NCBI RefSeq assembly: GCF_005405085.1
Contig: NZ_BJDJ01000001.1
Span: 186,001 to 250,000, forward strand
Direction: 5' to 3'
From: Lactiplantibacillus daowaiensis
GTDB taxonomy: Bacteria > Bacillota > Bacilli > Lactobacillales > Lactobacillaceae
Length of the DNA stretch: 64,000 nucleotides
Each line of letters opens with the position of its first letter. Within the stretch, counting starts at the first letter, position 1. The notes below the pieces were generated by a model. The model was not told where the DNA came from. It was given only the letters and a program-made list of their open reading frames with translations, and ran no database searches. Made by a program: the position numbers and the translations under genes. This document shows, piece after piece, positions 25,348 to 33,252 of the stretch.

Positions 25348-26199
25348 TTACGCGTTTACTGGATCTTTTAAAATTTCAGGCCAAGCCTTTTGAACGGTTG
25401 CGACCGTTTGTTTGTAGGTATAATCAGCGACGTAGTCAATCCCTTTTGCCATGTAGGCATCAGAAATCACTTCAACCCCAATGACCTTTGGATCAACGCC
25501 AGCATCTTTAATCATCTTAACGAAACCAGCCGTATCTAAGTCACCAGCACCTGGTGCTAAGCGGTCATGCATGGATTCATCCCGCAAGATTGAATCTGCA
25601 TATGGCCGGGTGTAAGCATCGTCGATTTGAATTGAGATGACCCGCTTGGCTTGTTCTTTCGTCAATAAATCATATGGTTGGTTGGCGCGAACCCAGTGCC
25701 ACATATCTAATAACATGTAAACATTGTCGCAGTCAGCCTTTTGCATGATCTTCCAAGTCTTATCCAAGTTTGGTAACCCGCTGTATGGCATTGGTTCTAG
25801 GGCGATGATATATTGACCAGCCCGAGCAGCCAATTCTTGTAACTTCTTAGCGGTGTAATCAATTGAATAATCTTCCATTAAACCAGTATTGATATGTTTA
25901 ACGCCGAACAAGTCACACATATGGAAACAAGTTTGTTCCTTGTATTTTTGTTCGTAAGAGCGTTCTGCTTCACACCATTGCACGATATATTCAACTTCGG
26001 TACAACGAATGTTGTATTTAGCTAAAGTAGCCAAGATATCTTGGTCGGTCAACCCTTCATTTAAGGCATCAACGTAAGTTTCAGCCCGTAAACCGATGCC
26101 ATCGTAGCCTGCTTCACTAGCAGCCTTGCAACGATCTTCAAAACTACACTTGTCGCCTAATGTCCAGGAACTAATGGTAATTGGATGTGTCTTCGTCAT
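25348..26199 (-). CDS. TIM-barrel sugar phosphate isomerase/dehydroshikimate dehydratase-like protein
   Basis: A 283-residue AP-endonuclease-2-like TIM barrel. Metal ligands are suggested by Glu in ALEPMPYSG, Asp and His in LLDMWHW, the polar SIQIDDAY strand and Glu in GVEVISDAY. The family includes sugar epimerases and 3-dehydroshikimate dehydratases (QuiC/AsbF). Next to two quinate/shikimate dehydrogenases, dehydration of 3-dehydroshikimate to protocatechuate is a reasonable guess, but I cannot prove it. GGAGGAATCAATT precedes the ATG at 26199. First gene of the operon, facing a LysR regulator. Confidence 0.8.
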   Translation of the reverse strand: MTKTHPITISSWTLGDKCSFEDRCKAASEAGYDGIGLRAETYVDALNEGLTDQDILATLAKYNIRCTEVEYIVQWCEAERSYEQKYKEQTCFHMCDLFGVKHINTGLMEDYSIDYTAKKLQELAARAGQYIIALEPMPYSGLPNLDKTWKIMQKADCDNVYMLLDMWHWVRANQPYDLLTKEQAKRVISIQIDDAYTRPYADSILRDESMHDRLAPGAGDLDTAGFVKMIKDAGVDPKVIGVEVISDAYMAKGIDYVADYTYKQTVATVQKAWPEILKDPVNA

Positions 26200-26271
26200 A
26201 ATTGATTCCTCCAAATTGTGGATTTTCAGCATGCATGCTCTTTAATTCACATAATTTATTTTACAAGACTA

Positions 26272-26286
26272 ATGTAAGCGTTTTTC
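26272..26286. promoter_or_regulatory. cre-like site upstream of the quinate/shikimate-type operon
   Basis: ATGTAAGCGTTTTTC matches the CcpA cre consensus at 13 of 15 positions. It lies 73-87 bases upstream of the first gene, which would fit carbon catabolite repression. Confidence 0.45.
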
Positions 26287-26413
26287 GTAATAGCGTCCAA
26301 TTGCTTTTGTCCACAGTGAACCATAGCCAAAAGTTATTAATTCTGGTATATTAGCTATAGTAAGCGCTGGCAATCCCCGTTTGCATTACTCTTTATTGGA
26401 GGTTACATGTGGC

Positions 26414-27319
26414 ATGAACTTAGATCATCTGCGGTATTTCGTGGCCCTATCACGGACCGAAAACTATACCCAAACTGCCAAACTGTTACATATTACACAA
26501 CCAAGTTTGACTAAAGCGATCCATTCATTAGAAAGTGAATTAAACATCGCCCTCTTTAAGCGCACTGGCCGTAACGTGGTTTTAACTCCTGCCGGCAAAT
26601 TATTCGCTAATGGGGTCGAATCATCCTTAATCACCCTAGATAAAAGCATTGCTGATATTAAAACCTTCAATCAACAAAAAGCGATTATTCGCGTAGCATC
26701 ACTACGCACCATGAGTATTAAATGGTTACCTGACATGGCGCAACGGTTCCTACAGGCGACGAATAATGCGGCCATTCGGTTTCAATTCAATACTGATACG
26801 GGCTTGTCACCCGATATTTTAAACGGCCTGCGCGCTAAGAAGTACGATGTGGCTTTTTGCTCGAAATTAGATAACTACAGCGACTTGGATTTCTTTCCGG
26901 TCGCCGAGCAAACGATGGTTTGCATCACACCTGTCGATCATGCCTTAGCCAATCGCTCAAGCATCAACTTAACTGAAACGCTTGCCTATCCACAAATTAC
27001 GTTCTCTGAACGCAGTGGCTTGCACCCAATCATGACTAAATTATTCAACGACTGTGGCGGCCAACCGATCAGCGCCTACTCAGTTGAGGAAGATCAAGCC
27101 ATTGCTGGTTTAGTCGCCAATGGGTTTGGGATTGCGGTGGTCCCAAACATGTCGATTTTGCAAACGATGCCCGTCAAAGTAATCCCACTCTCATTTCCAA
27201 ATTGGCAACGGATCCTTTACATGGCCGCTTTGAAAACGGCGACGCCACAACCAGCCGTGACGCAATTTATTAGCTTTGTCCGTGACCAAAGCAAACAACT
27301 TTCAATTAATAATATTTAA
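26414..27319 (+). CDS. LysR-family regulator of the divergent operon
   Basis: A 301-residue LysR protein: winged HTH at 1-60 (ALSRTENYTQTAKLLHITQP, then a SLESELN segment), then a two-lobe effector domain. The ATG at 26414 lies eleven bases after GGAGG; the frame is open upstream but unsupported. It is transcribed divergently from the TIM-barrel gene across a 214-bp region, so it probably activates that operon in response to quinate, shikimate or an intermediate. A clear terminator follows (27323-27370). Confidence 0.88.
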   Translation: MNLDHLRYFVALSRTENYTQTAKLLHITQPSLTKAIHSLESELNIALFKRTGRNVVLTPAGKLFANGVESSLITLDKSIADIKTFNQQKAIIRVASLRTMSIKWLPDMAQRFLQATNNAAIRFQFNTDTGLSPDILNGLRAKKYDVAFCSKLDNYSDLDFFPVAEQTMVCITPVDHALANRSSINLTETLAYPQITFSERSGLHPIMTKLFNDCGGQPISAYSVEEDQAIAGLVANGFGIAVVPNMSILQTMPVKVIPLSFPNWQRILYMAALKTATPQPAVTQFISFVRDQSKQLSINNI

Positions 27320-28197
27320 TCAGACGTGTGTTAAAAGATAGCGTGAGCTGCTGCTTTTGACACACGTTTTGTGGTCATCGGCAAACCACTTATTATAATA
27401 AAAAATTATACTGACCTTACAAACTAACTGGTAAAACAGTGTTTTACTGTTAAAAATCGTCACAAGTATTATAATTGCTTATAGTGATTGTGAATGGCAT
27501 TGGGCTGCTGGTTTTAATCCAACACCCCTTCAAGCGATAATTACCAGTTATCACTTGAAAACTAAAAGTGATAATGGCGCTCTTATTTGAAAGCGCTATT
27601 AAAAATAGTTATAACTTAGACCCGTTAACTATCACTGCGGCACCCAGCGCCTAATTAGGCCAGTGCTTTTATGGCAACTTGCTGCTGGCCTTGAGACGCT
27701 GATTGCGTCAATCTGGCACGCAACATTAATTTTGCTTATAGTTTAAACCCGTTAACGACTTTTACGGGCAGCTGCCAAGTTACTTTGTCTTAGTCTGACT
27801 AAATGCCGGTCGTCACAATTAATTTAAGACCAATCCAACAGTGCCTTAATTAATAACTGATCATCATAGCCAACTAGGCACATTCGCTTGTTATCAGTAT
27901 TTAGACCAGTTTTAGTTATCAGGCTATAAACATTACTTATAGCTTAAGGGCCTGCACAATTAGATTACTAATTGCCCTAAATTAAATACCCGGTGTCATA
28001 AATCGCGCAATTATCGTTATATTCGTGGTATGATTAATTGGTCGATTGATAACTAAACTAATCAACGACCGTAATCCAACAACACCTTAACCGATAACGA
28101 TTTTTTATAACCGGCAGCTAAAAGTTCCATTGAAACGGAACCCTAACGGTTAGTATTACCTAACACGTACGAACAATTTTATGGAGGCTGCATTTCT
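27320..28197. other. 878-bp non-coding region with diverged repeats
   Basis: No plausible gene exists on either strand. The segment carries several diverged repeats: AATCCAACA followed by a CCTTAA-like run at about 27515, 27833 and 28073; CTTATAG at 27478, 27735 and 27936; ACCCGTTAAC at 27620 and 27748. Two of the three AATCCAACA copies follow a GGTC...GACC hairpin. Local stems include TCAAGCGATAA/TTATCACTTGA (27531-27559) and GGTCGATTGAT/ATCAACGACC (about 28040-28071). It could be a long leader of the following LysR gene, a set of small RNAs or a decayed array. Confidence 0.6.
27323..27370 (+). terminator. Terminator of the LysR gene
   Basis: GACGTGTGTTAAAAG pairs with CTTTTGACACACGTTTT across a 16-base loop; it closes the LysR transcript. 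Confidence 0.8.
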
Positions 28198-29091
28198 ATG
28201 AATATTAAGGATTTGTACTATTTCCAACGCTTAATTAGTACACAAAGTTATACGCAAACGGCCGCCGATTTCCACGTCAGCCAACCGACCATTTTGCAAG
28301 CTATCAAGCGCTTGGAACGACATTTTCAGACGACACTCTTTTTTCGGCAAGCTAAGACCAAGGCTTTGGTCCTAACCCCCAGCGGGCAACAATTATTACT
28401 CGCCGCCAACGATATTATCGCTAACTGGCAACATGTTAACGAATCAATTGGGCATTTACGGCAACATACGCTACGCCTCGGTATCGAACCATCCGTTGGC
28501 GAACGCTACCTACCAGCCTTAACCAAACCAATTGTCGAAAAAGACTTACTTAGCAGCATTCACACCGTCGAAATGGGCGCCAATCAATTGGTCAAGCAAG
28601 TCTTAAACGGCCAGCTTGATCTCGCCGTTAGCTGTAACCTTGATCAAACCTTAGATGAACGCTTGGCAGTAACGCCACTGCGACCATTCACTTTTAAAAT
28701 TCTTTGCAGTCCCGAACACGCCATCACCAAGTTGGAGCATCCGACCTTTAAAGATGCCCTCCAACATCCATTTGTGATCTTAAATGCCACCTACTTAAAC
28801 AAATTAGTTTTCCATCAGCTTGCTGAACAACTATCGATCGAACCGCAAGTGATGTTTGAATCCGATAATAGTACGTTGATCAGCGGTCTCGTTAAAGAAA
28901 ACTTGGCGCTTGGCTTTATCTCAGACATTGGGACGCCACCTGAAGATGGGTTAGTTGAAATTCCAATTACTGATGTCCAAGCCCCTAGCGTGCACATTAA
29001 CTTAATTCGTCGGGCACACCAATTCCCAATTGGTTTGTTTAAACAAGTAATGGACATTGTTGAAGACACCTTTAAAGACGATACAATCTAA
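28198..29091 (+). CDS. LysR-family transcriptional regulator
   Basis: A 297-residue LysR protein with HTH at 1-60 (RLISTQSYTQTAADFHVSQP, LERHFQTTLFFRQ) and an effector domain. GGAGGCTGCATTTCT precedes the ATG. It differs clearly from the other two LysR proteins of the window. No divergent partner lies beside it: the upstream 878 bp are non-coding and the downstream gene is a secreted protein on the same strand. Its target may be within that upstream region, the FAD reductase at 30675 or elsewhere. Function not assignable. Confidence 0.85.
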   Translation: MNIKDLYYFQRLISTQSYTQTAADFHVSQPTILQAIKRLERHFQTTLFFRQAKTKALVLTPSGQQLLLAANDIIANWQHVNESIGHLRQHTLRLGIEPSVGERYLPALTKPIVEKDLLSSIHTVEMGANQLVKQVLNGQLDLAVSCNLDQTLDERLAVTPLRPFTFKILCSPEHAITKLEHPTFKDALQHPFVILNATYLNKLVFHQLAEQLSIEPQVMFESDNSTLISGLVKENLALGFISDIGTPPEDGLVEIPITDVQAPSVHINLIRRAHQFPIGLFKQVMDIVEDTFKDDTI

Positions 29092-29102
29092 ATAAATGAT
29101 TT

Positions 29103-29160
29103 ACCCCCGCGAAAAAACCGCTACAATGGTAATTGTAGTTTTTCATTTCGCGGGGGTTTT
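29103..29160 (+). terminator. Terminator of the LysR gene, overlapping the next gene's control region
   Basis: ACCCCCGCGAAA pairs with TTTCGCGGGGGT, with an inner CTACAAT/ATTGTAG stem, followed by TTTTATTG. The GGGGG of its 3' arm lies about ten bases before the ATG at 29166 and could act as a ribosome site for that gene. TTTACC and TACAAT (29122-29127) inside it may be a promoter. Confidence 0.8.
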
Positions 29161-29165
29161 ATTGT

Positions 29166-30602
29166 ATGCAAATCAAATCAATTGGACTACTACTTGGTAG
29201 TCTTTTAGTGATCAGTGGCGGTGCACGGCCTTTGGCGGGGCAAGCGGCCACCACTTATCATGTCAATAAATTAAAAGTTACGAAACATCAACACTACTAT
29301 GTCCCAACCAGTCATTTTCAGCAGTATAGCTGGTATCTTGGCTTACATGGCAAGCATGCGACTTTAAAGCACGCTAGTCGTCTGACCAAAACAACACGAA
29401 CCACCTATACGAGCTATAAACGGATCCAACTAAAACACGGTAAAACAACTGTCACGTTGCTCGGTGTCCGGCCTAATAATCGTGGTCAAGTCGTTTGGAT
29501 CAACCAACATTATCTTCATGCTGGTGCTAATCCCAACCGTATTCGCGCGACAAAAACGGCCAAAGGGCACTACCAGCAACATGGAGATGCCCTAGATTGG
29601 TACAATCCGAAGCAGTTCAAAACACTACGTAACGCAGATTACTATGTCACGACGTATCCGTTTGCCCGTAGTAGTGCGTATCAAGCATCAAAGTATCAAA
29701 AGACACCGACCACGATTAAGGCCGTCGCTGGTAGTCATCTAGCTAACTTCAAGACCCAAGTCTATCTGCCAATCACCATGCACACGACTGGGGACTTCAG
29801 TAATCCTCAAAGTGTCGTGATGACCCCACATGGACAAGGCATGTACATCATGCAAACTACGCACAGTTATTCAACGACTGGCCGCGTTGTTTACTATGAT
29901 TTGGCTGGGCTAAAGCAATATGGCATCACCAGCACGCACATGGACCGCCTGCGACGTGCGAGTCACGACCGCGCCGTCAATAAGCTAACTGCCACTGACC
30001 AAGCGATTTTAAGTCATGTTAAAGTCGGCCCGCAATTTACGACCGGGCACGGACAATCCTTAGCTTATAATCCCCACAACCATCAACTCTGGTTCATTGG
30101 GCACGGCGGCAAACACGCTAATTTACAACGGTTATCAAAGACAACGCTCAAACCCATTAAAAAAATCAGTTTTCACTTGAACGCTAAAACTAGCATGGGC
30201 AGTGTTTTAACGTTTGACAGTCACGGCACCGCTTACTTCTACAGTGCCGCACCGAAAGTCGGCAGTGCCCCTAAAGGGTCGGTCAAACTATTTGCAGGTA
30301 AAATCGGCAAAACGACCGTCCGCTTTCATCTCGTCATGCAAGGGCTCCGTTATAGCCCAGGAACGATTGCCCAAACGATGAGTTACAATGCACATCGTAA
30401 CCGGCTTTATTTGGTATCTAACGGTAGTATTATCTCATTACCAGTTAGTCACCTCGGGCACCTCAAACGCAGCGCTATTGAGTCGACAATGTTTCAAACG
30501 ACCCGTGAGTTTGAAGGGTTAAGTTTCACCTCAACGGGTGGCGCTTATCTACTGGTCAATCGTGGTGCCGAAGTCTTAAAAGCCACCACTAATCAGTTCT
30601 AA
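29166..30602 (+). CDS. Secreted protein of unknown function
   Basis: A 478-residue protein with a Sec signal peptide (about 1-27: MQIKSIGLLLGSLLVISGG, cut near GQAA). No LPXTG or membrane anchor is visible. It is very basic and rich in His, Lys, Thr and Tyr, with GHGQSLAYNPHNHQLWFIGH and SGSIISL-like strand pairs that recall beta-propeller blades. The N-terminal 110 residues (VNKLKVTKHQHYYVPTSH, GHYQQHG) look like a separate domain. The nearest known group is lactobacillar extracellular proteins of unknown role. The only ribosome-like sequence lies in the preceding terminator stem. A terminator follows. Confidence 0.75.
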   Translation: MQIKSIGLLLGSLLVISGGARPLAGQAATTYHVNKLKVTKHQHYYVPTSHFQQYSWYLGLHGKHATLKHASRLTKTTRTTYTSYKRIQLKHGKTTVTLLGVRPNNRGQVVWINQHYLHAGANPNRIRATKTAKGHYQQHGDALDWYNPKQFKTLRNADYYVTTYPFARSSAYQASKYQKTPTTIKAVAGSHLANFKTQVYLPITMHTTGDFSNPQSVVMTPHGQGMYIMQTTHSYSTTGRVVYYDLAGLKQYGITSTHMDRLRRASHDRAVNKLTATDQAILSHVKVGPQFTTGHGQSLAYNPHNHQLWFIGHGGKHANLQRLSKTTLKPIKKISFHLNAKTSMGSVLTFDSHGTAYFYSAAPKVGSAPKGSVKLFAGKIGKTTVRFHLVMQGLRYSPGTIAQTMSYNAHRNRLYLVSNGSIISLPVSHLGHLKRSAIESTMFQTTREFEGLSFTSTGGAYLLVNRGAEVLKATTNQF

Positions 30603-30627
30603 ACGAACCGTTTTTTTAAAGCAACCT

Positions 30628-30673
30628 AAAAAAATCAGTTTGAACGTTATGACGTTCAAACTGATTTTTATTT
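30628..30673. terminator. Bidirectional terminator
   Basis: AAAAAATCAGTTTGAACGT pairs with ACGTTCAAACTGATTTTT, nearly perfect. It serves the secreted protein (+) and the FAD reductase (-). Confidence 0.9.
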
Positions 30674-30674
30674 T

Positions 30675-32150
30675 TTAAGGCATCACTGTCGTAGCAGTCA
30701 CATACTGTTGCACCTGTTGGGCAGCATTGCGACCGGAATAAATCGTAAAGCCTGATTCAGTCCCCGGTAAGTTGACCCCATACGTATCGCCAGTCAATAC
30801 CCCCGCGGCATCGTTACCAGCGGCATACAGGCCTGGAATCGGCTGACCAGTTGGCGTTAAAACGCGATTTTGTGGATCGATTTGTAAGCCGCCCATCGTG
30901 CAAAAAGCTGAATTGCCCAGTTCAATCGCATAATATGGCCCTTGGTCAACTGGCAACATAAAGGTGGCCGGTTTACCAAAGTCAGCATCGACACCAGCTT
31001 GCGCATCAGTATTATAAGCCGCAACAGTAGCTGGTAAGTCAGGCAAGCCCAACTGATCAGCTAAAGCATCAATCGTATCCGCCTTAGTGATGAAAGCGGC
31101 AGATTGCGTCAAAGCCGTTTGAATCTCATCCATTAAGTCAGGGAGCTTGTCATCTGGATAGCTCCAAGTCCCCATTTCTTTTAGCAAGTGTTGTTGTAAC
31201 GTCGCGATATTATTTTGTGACAAGATACTATAAACCTTAGCTTGGGTCGACAACGCATTCCCCGCTTCGGCGAAATTTTGTAACGCCGCAAATTCATTGA
31301 CGAATCGTTGACCAGTCTGGTTGACCCATAACAAGGCTTGCTGTGAGGCCGCCCCGTTTAGTTGGGTCTGCCAATTCAAATAGGCCGGTTTCGTTTGGTC
31401 ATTGATCTGGCCACCAAAGAGTTGGGCCGTGCCCATCCGATACCGACGCGCCCCTACTTGCCAAGCCAGTTTCAAGCCATCACCCGTATTCTTACCCGAG
31501 TTAACTGGAATTAACCGATCGGCATAATTCGTATAGGTTTGCATGAGTTCGGGATCATTCAAATATCCACCGGTCGCTAAGATCACTGCTTTGGCGGTGA
31601 TCGTCACCGCTTGCTTGGTAACAAAATCCGTTGCTTTAACCCCAGTGATCCGTTGTTGATCATCCGTAATTAACTGGTCAACCGTGATTGAAGTCACCAC
31701 TTCGGCACCAGCTGCTTGCGCCTTAGGTTCCAAGGTGCCATGAATCAGTTGAGCGCCGCGACCCGTATATAGATGCATCGTATGCATGCCGTCACCGACG
31801 GGTAAGATGCCATCGAACTGCACACCTAAAGACTGTAGCCAGTCAATATTAGCTGGACTTTGCCGAATATAATTGCGCCAAATCCGACTATCCGCTTCAT
31901 AATGCGAATATGATAAGGCCGCCTGTAAGACTGCTTGTGGGTCTAACTTCTCACCGGCCGCTTGTTGCAGCTTAGAATTAACGGCCAAACCGCCATCCAT
32001 ATAGTTACCACTACCACCAGTCGTGCGCCCTTTTTCTAAGACTAAGGTCGTCAACCCCCGACTCGCCGCTTCTAAGGCAGCGACAAATCCTGAAGCGCCG
32101 GCGCCGACAATCACAACATCATAGTTTGTTTGCTTTGGTAATCCCATCAT
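30675..32150 (-). CDS. FAD-dependent fumarate reductase-like flavoprotein without FMN domain
   Basis: A 491-residue FAD_binding_2 protein. VVIVGAGASGFVAALEAASR (about 12-31) is the dinucleotide motif and LEKGRTTGGSGNYMDGG the next conserved block; the C-terminal half ends GNDAAGVLTGDTYGVNLPG. NSAFCTMGGLQID corresponds to the substrate loop and contains Cys before MGG instead of the usual His-Thr. It lacks the FMN-binding domain, so it needs a partner or an NADH-linked donor. An AraC regulator gene (32161) is 11 bp upstream on the same strand, and the two appear to form one transcript. Substrate unknown; an activated alkene acid is probable. Confidence 0.85.
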   Translation of the reverse strand: MMGLPKQTNYDVVIVGAGASGFVAALEAASRGLTTLVLEKGRTTGGSGNYMDGGLAVNSKLQQAAGEKLDPQAVLQAALSYSHYEADSRIWRNYIRQSPANIDWLQSLGVQFDGILPVGDGMHTMHLYTGRGAQLIHGTLEPKAQAAGAEVVTSITVDQLITDDQQRITGVKATDFVTKQAVTITAKAVILATGGYLNDPELMQTYTNYADRLIPVNSGKNTGDGLKLAWQVGARRYRMGTAQLFGGQINDQTKPAYLNWQTQLNGAASQQALLWVNQTGQRFVNEFAALQNFAEAGNALSTQAKVYSILSQNNIATLQQHLLKEMGTWSYPDDKLPDLMDEIQTALTQSAAFITKADTIDALADQLGLPDLPATVAAYNTDAQAGVDADFGKPATFMLPVDQGPYYAIELGNSAFCTMGGLQIDPQNRVLTPTGQPIPGLYAAGNDAAGVLTGDTYGVNLPGTESGFTIYSGRNAAQQVQQYVTATTVMP

Positions 32151-32160
32151 AAAGACCCCT

Positions 32161-33027
32161 TTACCTTGATTTTAATTGGGCGCGATACGCGGTTGGCGTT
32201 AAACGCGTCTGTTGTTTAAAGTGCTGATTGAAGTTAGCGGTATTTTGATACCCGACTTGCTGACTAATCTGCGCGACAGTTTGATCGGTCAATGCCAACT
32301 GGCGTTTACCTGCCTCGATGCGCATTTGAATCAGCTTTTGTGAAAATGATTGCTTAAAAATCGTCTTAAATAAACGTGAGAAATAATTCGGTTGATAGCC
32401 AAAATAAGTGGCAACATTTTGTAAAGTTGCCGTCGCCAGATGCGCCGCTAAATAGGTCATAATACTGCCACCTTGCGTTGCTTGATTCGTATACCGGATT
32501 TGGGTCCGTTGTGGAAAATGCGAATCTGTTAACGACCCCGCATCAAAGTGTTGGCGCAATAGCTCCGTTAGTAACAGCATTGTGACAGCTTGGCGTTGAT
32601 ACGTGACCATGCGATCATCAATCGGCAACGCTTCTAAGCGTGCCAGTTGATCACAATAGCCTTGGCAAACCATTGATGTTAACTGGCGAAACACCACATA
32701 AGCACTTTGTGGCGGTTGACTGGCTAATAAGTCTCTAAATAATGGATTATCACCAGCAATTCCAATCGGTGCCGTTACCCGCAAGTCGACCGTTTCGTCA
32801 AATAGTCGTACCACCGCCGTTTGACCAGGTCGTACTGGGTCCACGGTAACGGTCTTGATTGTGCGCACAATCACTAATTCACTTGGCTTTAGCACGATGG
32901 CTTGTTGATCCAGCTTGACGACGGCTTGTTGCTGACAATCAATAATCAATAAATGCGGTTGCTGCGTGGTCGCTAAAGTCGCTGCTATCGGTAAATCTTG
33001 TAATTGTTTGGTTCGAACCGTCTTCAC
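32161..33027 (-). CDS. AraC-family transcriptional regulator
   Basis: A 288-residue protein with a C-terminal double HTH (about 190-288: MTYLAAHLATATLQNVATYF and ISQQVGYQNTANFNQHFKQQ, then TRLTPTAYRAQ) and an N-terminal sensing domain. It starts at GTG 33027, nine bases after GGAGG. It is cotranscribed with the FAD reductase, which it presumably controls. Upstream lie a cre-like site (33083-33097) and a partial CCGG palindrome (33143-33156). Confidence 0.88.
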   Translation of the reverse strand: MKTVRTKQLQDLPIAATLATTQQPHLLIIDCQQQAVVKLDQQAIVLKPSELVIVRTIKTVTVDPVRPGQTAVVRLFDETVDLRVTAPIGIAGDNPLFRDLLASQPPQSAYVVFRQLTSMVCQGYCDQLARLEALPIDDRMVTYQRQAVTMLLLTELLRQHFDAGSLTDSHFPQRTQIRYTNQATQGGSIMTYLAAHLATATLQNVATYFGYQPNYFSRLFKTIFKQSFSQKLIQMRIEAGKRQLALTDQTVAQISQQVGYQNTANFNQHFKQQTRLTPTAYRAQLKSR

Positions 33028-33082
33028 CCTCAGCCACCTCCACTTGCAACCATGTTAACTACTGAACACTTTGGATTATAGT

Positions 33083-33097
33083 ATGAAAGCGCTGTTA
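33083..33097. promoter_or_regulatory. cre-like site upstream of the AraC/FAD reductase unit
   Basis: ATGAAAGCGCTGTTA fits the cre consensus at 14 of 15 positions, about 60 bases upstream of the AraC GTG start. Confidence 0.5.
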
Positions 33098-33176
33098 CGA
33101 ACACCCCTGTAAATAACTATTTTTATTGCCATAAGTATCTTTTACAACCGGTTAAACACTAAAAATCCCAAACGAC

Positions 33177-33212
33177 AAATAAAGCCTCCGTAAGTATACG
33201 GAGACCTTATTT
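33177..33212 (-). terminator. Terminator of the alpha-glucosidase gene
   Basis: AATAAAGCCTCCGTA pairs with TACGGAGACCTTATT, just beyond the stop codon at 33253. Confidence 0.8.
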
Positions 33213-33252
33213 GCATCTTATCAATCGCATTTATTCAATTTAGAAACGACCA

